Assembly: GCA_018971625.1 (NCBI GenBank)
Contig: JAGXAJ010000042.1
Coordinates: 1 to 36,905, forward strand
DNA length: 36,905 bases
Direction of reading: 5' to 3'
From: Pseudomonadota bacterium
GTDB taxonomy: Bacteria; Pseudomonadota; Alphaproteobacteria; Rhizobiales; Xanthobacteraceae
Part shown: positions 33,253 to 36,905 of the stretch, piece by piece
Layout: every line of letters begins with the position of its first letter
How positions within the stretch are numbered: the stretch's first letter is position 1
Made by a program: the position numbers and the translations under genes
Notes under the pieces: model-generated
Database searches by the model: none
What the model saw: only the letters and a program-made list of their open reading frames with translations
Told to the model about the DNA's origin: nothing

Positions 33253-34105
33253 ATGCCCAAGCTCCAACAGATCACGACTGCGCCCGAGCTGACCTTCGAT
33301 GTCCGCGCCGCTGGCGAGGCCGGCGCGCCGCTGGTGTTGCTGCTGCACGGCTTTGCGGAATCGATGCATTGCTGGAGCGCGCAGGTCGCGGCGCCGGCAA
33401 ATAAAGGCTATCGCGCGGTCGCGCCCAGCCAGCGCGGCTATTCGCCGGACGCGCGGCCCGATATCACACAGCCTGCGAATTACCATATCGACCGCCTGAT
33501 GGATGATGCGATGGCGATCGTAGACGCTTCAGACTATGGCGGCGCGCGCTTTCATCTTGTCGGCCACGACTGGGGCGGCAGCATTGCCTGGTCGCCCGCC
33601 GATCGTTATCCGCAACGCATTGCCTCGCTCGCGGTACTGTCGCGCCCGCATCCCAACGCCTTCAATCGCACACTGCAGATGCCCGACGGCGAGCAGGCGC
33701 GCCGTTCGAAGCACCACAAGGCGTTCCTGGAGCCGGATGCGGCCGACACCGTACTCGCCGACAACGCCAAATGGCTGCGCGATCGGCTTGCGGCAAACGG
33801 CGTTCCGGCCACGGCGATCGAGCGGCATCTTTCGATCCTCGGCAACAAGCCCGCGATGGAAGCGGCGCTGGCCTGGTATCGCGCGCGCGGCGCGGTCCGC
33901 TCGGCCTGATCCGGGTTCCGACGCTGTTCATCTGGGGCGATGCCGATGACACCGTTGGGCGCCCAGCCGCCGAAGGAACGATCGATTTCGTCATTGCCTC
34001 CTATCGCTTCGAGGTTTTACCCGGCGTCGGCCATTCGCGGCCGACCAATCGCCCGACCGCATCAACGACCTGCTGCTGCCGCACATTGCGGCGCACCCGG
34101 TCTGA
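33253..34105 (+). pseudogene. Epoxide-hydrolase-like alpha/beta hydrolase with two frameshifts
   Basis: The intact protein would be about 285 residues. Frame 1 gives PLVLLLHGFAESMHCW, then GHDWGGSIAWSPADRYP (the HDWGG nucleophile-Asp motif of epoxide hydrolases), and stops early at 33909. The cap and late core continue in a second frame (LGLIRVPTLFIWGDADDTVG, the catalytic acid strand, to LPGVGH, the catalytic His). The true C-terminus FAADQSPDRINDLLLP-HI is in a third frame ending at 34105. Single-base deletions near 33895–33905 and at about 34033 (CATTCGCGG from CATTTCGCGG) explain both. Two independent shifts make a pseudogene more likely than sequencing error, though both should be checked. 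Confidence 0.85.
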
Positions 34106-34189
34106 GAGTTTGCTGCACGGGTTCGACGCTAAGGCCTAACCGCAGGCTTTCGGGCGATCTCAACTCCGCGGCAGACGACGGCCTTTGCA

Positions 34190-34804
34190 TCAGGCCGAGC
34201 TTGCCTTGCACCGCTGCAACGCGTCGCGGATCAGCGGCATCCGGTCGTTGCCGAAATACATGTCAGTCTTGTCGACGAAGATCGTCGGCGAACCAAAGCC
34301 GCCGCGCGCCATGACTTCGTCGGTATTGGCCTTGAGCTGGTCCTTGATTGCCTGCTGGCCGATACCCGCAAGGAATTTTTGCGGATCGACCTCGACGCGC
34401 CGGCAGATTTCGCTCAGCACCGCATCCTGCGAGATGTCCTTGTCATCGCCCCAGTAGATTTCGAACGCGGCGCGGGCAAACGCCACCAGCTTGCCTTCTG
34501 GCGCCAGCAGGATGCAGCCACGCATCGCCTTGACGCTGTTCACCGGAAACACCGTCGGCGGCATCTTGATGGCGAGCCTTGCCGCGCGCGCCCAATCCGC
34601 CAAATCCTTTTTCAGGTAGTTTGCCTTGGCTGGCACCGGATGCTCGCGCGATGCGTAAACAGTGGGATTGATGGCATTGAAGATGCCGCCTACCAGAATC
34701 GGCCGCCACGAAATCTCGACGCCGAATTCCTTGGCCAGCGGCTGGATGTTGTGGAAGGCGAGATAGGTCCAGGGGCTGGAGCAATCGAAGAAGAATTCGA
34801 TCAT
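34190..34804 (-). CDS. 2-hydroxychromene-2-carboxylate isomerase / kappa-GST (DsbA-like) family
   Basis: 204-residue thioredoxin-fold protein with a helical insertion. The active-site serine region FFFDCSSPWTYLAF (Ser10) and later GGFGSPTIFVDK match the NahD/HCCA isomerase and mitochondrial kappa-GST family, which uses glutathione as cofactor. In naphthalene degraders it isomerises 2-hydroxychromene-2-carboxylate; outside such clusters the substrate is unknown, and no other aromatic-ring pathway genes are adjacent. ATG 34804 follows AGGGAACG. Confidence 0.9.
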   Translation of the reverse strand: MIEFFFDCSSPWTYLAFHNIQPLAKEFGVEISWRPILVGGIFNAINPTVYASREHPVPAKANYLKKDLADWARAARLAIKMPPTVFPVNSVKAMRGCILLAPEGKLVAFARAAFEIYWGDDKDISQDAVLSEICRRVEVDPQKFLAGIGQQAIKDQLKANTDEVMARGGFGSPTIFVDKTDMYFGNDRMPLIRDALQRCKASSA

Positions 34805-34934
34805 GGCGTTCCCTTGTGATTTTTCTCGTTGCTTACGTCTTGATCCTATCCCCCGACCCACCGACATGCCAAGTTTGTGTTCGGTCTGATATGGTTGGCT
34901 CATGATGGTTGGGACGGATCGCGAGACTTGCTCC

Positions 34935-35486
34935 ATGACCGATACCGACATAGACAGAACGATCTCCGAGTTCGAGGTCGTCGGCGATCACCGGTATGGC
35001 TGGGACGCGCTATTTCGTGATCCGAAGACCCGCCGATTCTGGGAGCTCGTGTATCCTCCAGGTGGCGGCCCGCGCGTACTTAAATCAATAACCGCGCACG
35101 ATGCTCGGATGAGATATTCAGCAGCGTTCGCTTCCAGAAAGTCTGAAGTGCACGACTATTGGCTAGATGGAGCCACACTTCAAAGTGTGACGTTTGTAGC
35201 CGATTATTGGCAGCTGCACTTTGACCTTTCGACGATTTCAGCTTTTACCCGGATCGAGGTTCTGTCAGACGGGGCCACTGTAAAAGATGGTGATGATCAG
35301 TTTCGCAACCGCCTCTGCGAACAGATCGGAAAAGTTGTTGACAGCTTTGAGCTTGAAGAATCGGTGTCGTGCACGATCAAGTTTGAAGATCGATCTTCGA
35401 TCTCGATTTCTCTAAAGGCTGCCGACTATCGGGGGCCAGAGGCCATAAACATATCAGGCGCCGGTCACTTTTTGATGGTTGTTTGA
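34935..35486 (+). CDS. Imm27-like orphan immunity protein with C-terminal unknown domain
   Basis: 183 residues in two parts. The N-terminal part reads YGWDALFRDPKTRRFWELVY, then PPGGGPRVLKSI and ARMRY, which follows the Imm27 immunity-protein pattern (GWdtLyrDP-xxRyWEL-YP-GGGPxxL). However, the loop between YP and GGGP is about five residues shorter than usual and the N-terminal helices are reduced. The C-terminal part (HDYWLDGATLQSVTFVADYW onward) looks like another immunity-type beta-rich domain. Third positions are clearly more AT-rich than neighbouring genes, suggesting transfer. No polymorphic toxin gene lies beside it. ATG 34902 is an alternative start. Confidence 0.65.
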   Translation: MTDTDIDRTISEFEVVGDHRYGWDALFRDPKTRRFWELVYPPGGGPRVLKSITAHDARMRYSAAFASRKSEVHDYWLDGATLQSVTFVADYWQLHFDLSTISAFTRIEVLSDGATVKDGDDQFRNRLCEQIGKVVDSFELEESVSCTIKFEDRSSISISLKAADYRGPEAINISGAGHFLMVV

Positions 35487-35621
35487 CCGGCAACGGAACG
35501 ACGGATCAAGCAAAACGCGCAACAGCCGGATATTTCTCGGTGTGATGACTTTTGTCGTTCTGTACCTCGATCCTAAGGCAAAGCATACAGGCTCTCAATC
35601 AAGACCGACAGGGAGGCTCCC

Positions 35622-36644
35622 ATGCTGTTTCCAACCACCATCGCAGGCTCCTTGCCCAAGCCGGAATGGCTGGCCGAGCCCAATACGCTGTGGGCGCCCT
35701 GGAAATCCAAGGGCGATGAACTGGCGCGCGCCAAGCGGGACGCTACGGTGCTGGCGGTCAAACTGCAGGAGGACGCAGACATCGACATCGTGACCGAAGG
35801 CGAACAGGCGCGCCAGCACTTCGTCCACGGCTTTCTGGAGAAGATCGAGGGCATCGATTTCGCCCACAAGGTCGAGATGGGAATCCGCAACGACCGCTAC
35901 AAGGCGATGGTACCGCAGGTGGTGGCGCCGCTGCGGCTGAAAGCCCGCGTCCATGCCGACGAGGCCCGCACCGCCCGCACCCACACCGCCCGCAAGCTGA
36001 AATTCACCCTGCCCGGCCCGATGACCATTATCGATACCATCGCCGACAAATATTATGGCGATCGCGTCAACATGGCGTTCGCCTTTGCCGAACTACTCAA
36101 CGAGGAAGCCAAAGCGTTACAGGACGACGGCGTCGACGTGATCCAGTTCGACGAGCCTGCCTTCAACGTCTACATGAGCGAGGTCAATGACTGGGGGATC
36201 AAGGCGCTGGAGCGTGCAGCCGAAGGGCTGACCTGCGCCACCGCGGTGCACATCTGCTACGGCTATGGCATCAAGGCCAACACCGACTGGAAGCAGACGC
36301 TGGGCAACGAATGGCGGCAATATGAGGACTTCTTCCCCGCGATTGCCGCTAGCCCGATCCAGCAGGTCGCGATCGAATGCCGCAATTCGAAGGTGCCGCT
36401 GGAATTGCTCGGCCTGCTCAAGGGCAAGATCGTGCAGGCCGGCGTGATCGACGTCGCCAGCGACACGGTCGAAACCGCCGAGGACGTCGTGAACGTGATC
36501 GACGCCGTCTCGAAATTTGTACCCAAGAGCAACATCGTTGCGACGACCAATTGCGGCATGGCGCCAATGCGCCGCGACATCGCCGAAGCCAAGCTGATGG
36601 CGCTCGGCGCGGGCGCAAAGCTGGCACGGCAGAAGCTGGGGTAG
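35622..36644 (+). CDS. Core-MetE methionine synthase (MesD-like)
   Basis: 340-residue protein equal to the C-terminal catalytic half of cobalamin-independent MetE. It makes methionine from homocysteine; the methyl donor in short forms is not methyl-folate with polyglutamate as in full MetE. Zinc ligands are in place: His210 and Cys212 (AVHICYGYG), Glu252 (AIECRNS) and Cys311 (TTNCGMAPM). The opening TTIAGSLPKPEWLAEPNTLW and IQFDEPAFNVYMSEVNDWG recall the MesD group of folate-independent enzymes, which in other bacteria need the partner MesX (DUF1852). No such gene is next to it in this window. ATG 35622 has a strong GGGAGG. Confidence 0.88.
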   Translation: MLFPTTIAGSLPKPEWLAEPNTLWAPWKSKGDELARAKRDATVLAVKLQEDADIDIVTEGEQARQHFVHGFLEKIEGIDFAHKVEMGIRNDRYKAMVPQVVAPLRLKARVHADEARTARTHTARKLKFTLPGPMTIIDTIADKYYGDRVNMAFAFAELLNEEAKALQDDGVDVIQFDEPAFNVYMSEVNDWGIKALERAAEGLTCATAVHICYGYGIKANTDWKQTLGNEWRQYEDFFPAIAASPIQQVAIECRNSKVPLELLGLLKGKIVQAGVIDVASDTVETAEDVVNVIDAVSKFVPKSNIVATTNCGMAPMRRDIAEAKLMALGAGAKLARQKLG

Positions 36645-36654
36645 CCAACGTCAG

Positions 36655-36770
36655 CACCGTCATTCCGGAAGCCGCGCCGCGGCTGTCCGGAATCCATACC
36701 CCCTGTGCCGATGTTCTGCGATGACGATAGTCGTGCCCAACACGGACACTGGGGTCATGGATTCCTGTAT
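36655..36770. repeat. Intergenic palindromic repeat at the right end
   Basis: ATTCCGGA (36662–36669) pairs with TCCGGAAT (36686–36693), with an inner AGCCGCG/CGCGGCT palindrome. A second, larger inverted pair joins GGAATCCAT-ACCCC-type sequence from about 36689 with GGGGTCATGGATTCC ending near 36765. Repeats beginning GTCATTCCGG and containing GGAATCCAT are abundant in Bradyrhizobium intergenic DNA (memory, not searched). No gene is visible from here to the window end. Confidence 0.6.
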
Positions 36771-36905
36771 CTGATTGATTGTCACTGTCATAGTGGCTGC
36801 GGCGGAGATAGCTCGTTGGATTCCTGGTCGCCTGCCGACCGCAGTCCCGGCATGGGCGTCTCTGCCTGCTTTGTCTGATCGAACAGTCGCATGGGCGCCG
36901 GCTTC

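Overview
The window looks like a chromosomal stretch of a Bradyrhizobium-type alphaproteobacterium (Nitrobacteraceae). The support is the high GC content, the preference for GC-ending codons, the neighbour pair cysE–DUF3126, intergenic palindromic repeats of the kind scattered through Bradyrhizobium/Rhodopseudomonas genomes, and full CtrA boxes in front of cell-cycle and surface genes. This assignment is inference from sequence character; no database was searched.

Layout. 1–1.4 kb: the 3' end of thrS and a nitroreductase, closed by a repeat element. 1.5–8 kb: a PAS–GGDEF–EAL cyclic-di-GMP protein, a secreted repeat protein, a patatin-like phospholipase, a CBS-pair protein and a rhomboid protease. 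8–8.4 kb: a gene-free stretch that appears to hold an undescribed minus-strand structured RNA ending in a strong intrinsic terminator, with a perfect CtrA box just upstream. 8.4–10.4 kb: a PAS protein and a CLC chloride transporter. 10.4–13.1 kb: a gene-poor, decaying region with a frameshifted TauE/SafE pseudogene and two very small conserved-looking ORFs. 13.1–18.9 kb: minCDE under a perfect CtrA box, a two-PilZ-domain protein with a near-perfect CtrA box, an L,D-transpeptidase and a secreted transglutaminase-like cysteine protease. 19–22.7 kb: an acyltransferase, a coiled-coil membrane protein, a Tat-exported dienelactone hydrolase and a Gly/His-rich secreted protein with 33-bp tandem repeats. 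22.8–23.3 kb: a textbook EcfG (general stress response) promoter reading into a two-gene unit, a ribbon-helix-helix-like protein and an Rmf/CrpP-like ribosome-modulation protein. 23.3–32.2 kb: mostly housekeeping and hypothetical genes (gamma-carbonic anhydrase, DUF3126, cysE, membrane proteins, alpha/beta hydrolase, CHCC zinc-finger protein, FAD monooxygenase, lipoprotein). 32.3–36.9 kb: tRNA-Leu(UAA), a single-domain response regulator, a doubly frameshifted hydrolase pseudogene, a kappa-GST-type isomerase, an orphan Imm27-like immunity protein of lower GC, a short core-MetE methionine synthase and a terminal palindromic repeat.

How it fits together. The recurring theme is cell-cycle and envelope control. 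Three perfect TTAA-N7-TTAA boxes and two one-mismatch boxes lie upstream of division-site, PilZ, c-di-GMP, PAS/ncRNA and small-membrane-protein genes, about 50 times more than base composition would predict. The most promising undescribed items are the CtrA-box-associated minus-strand RNA near 8.1 kb and the EcfG-driven RHH-like/Rmf-like pair near 22.9 kb. No CRISPR array, prophage, insertion sequence or complete defence island was seen.
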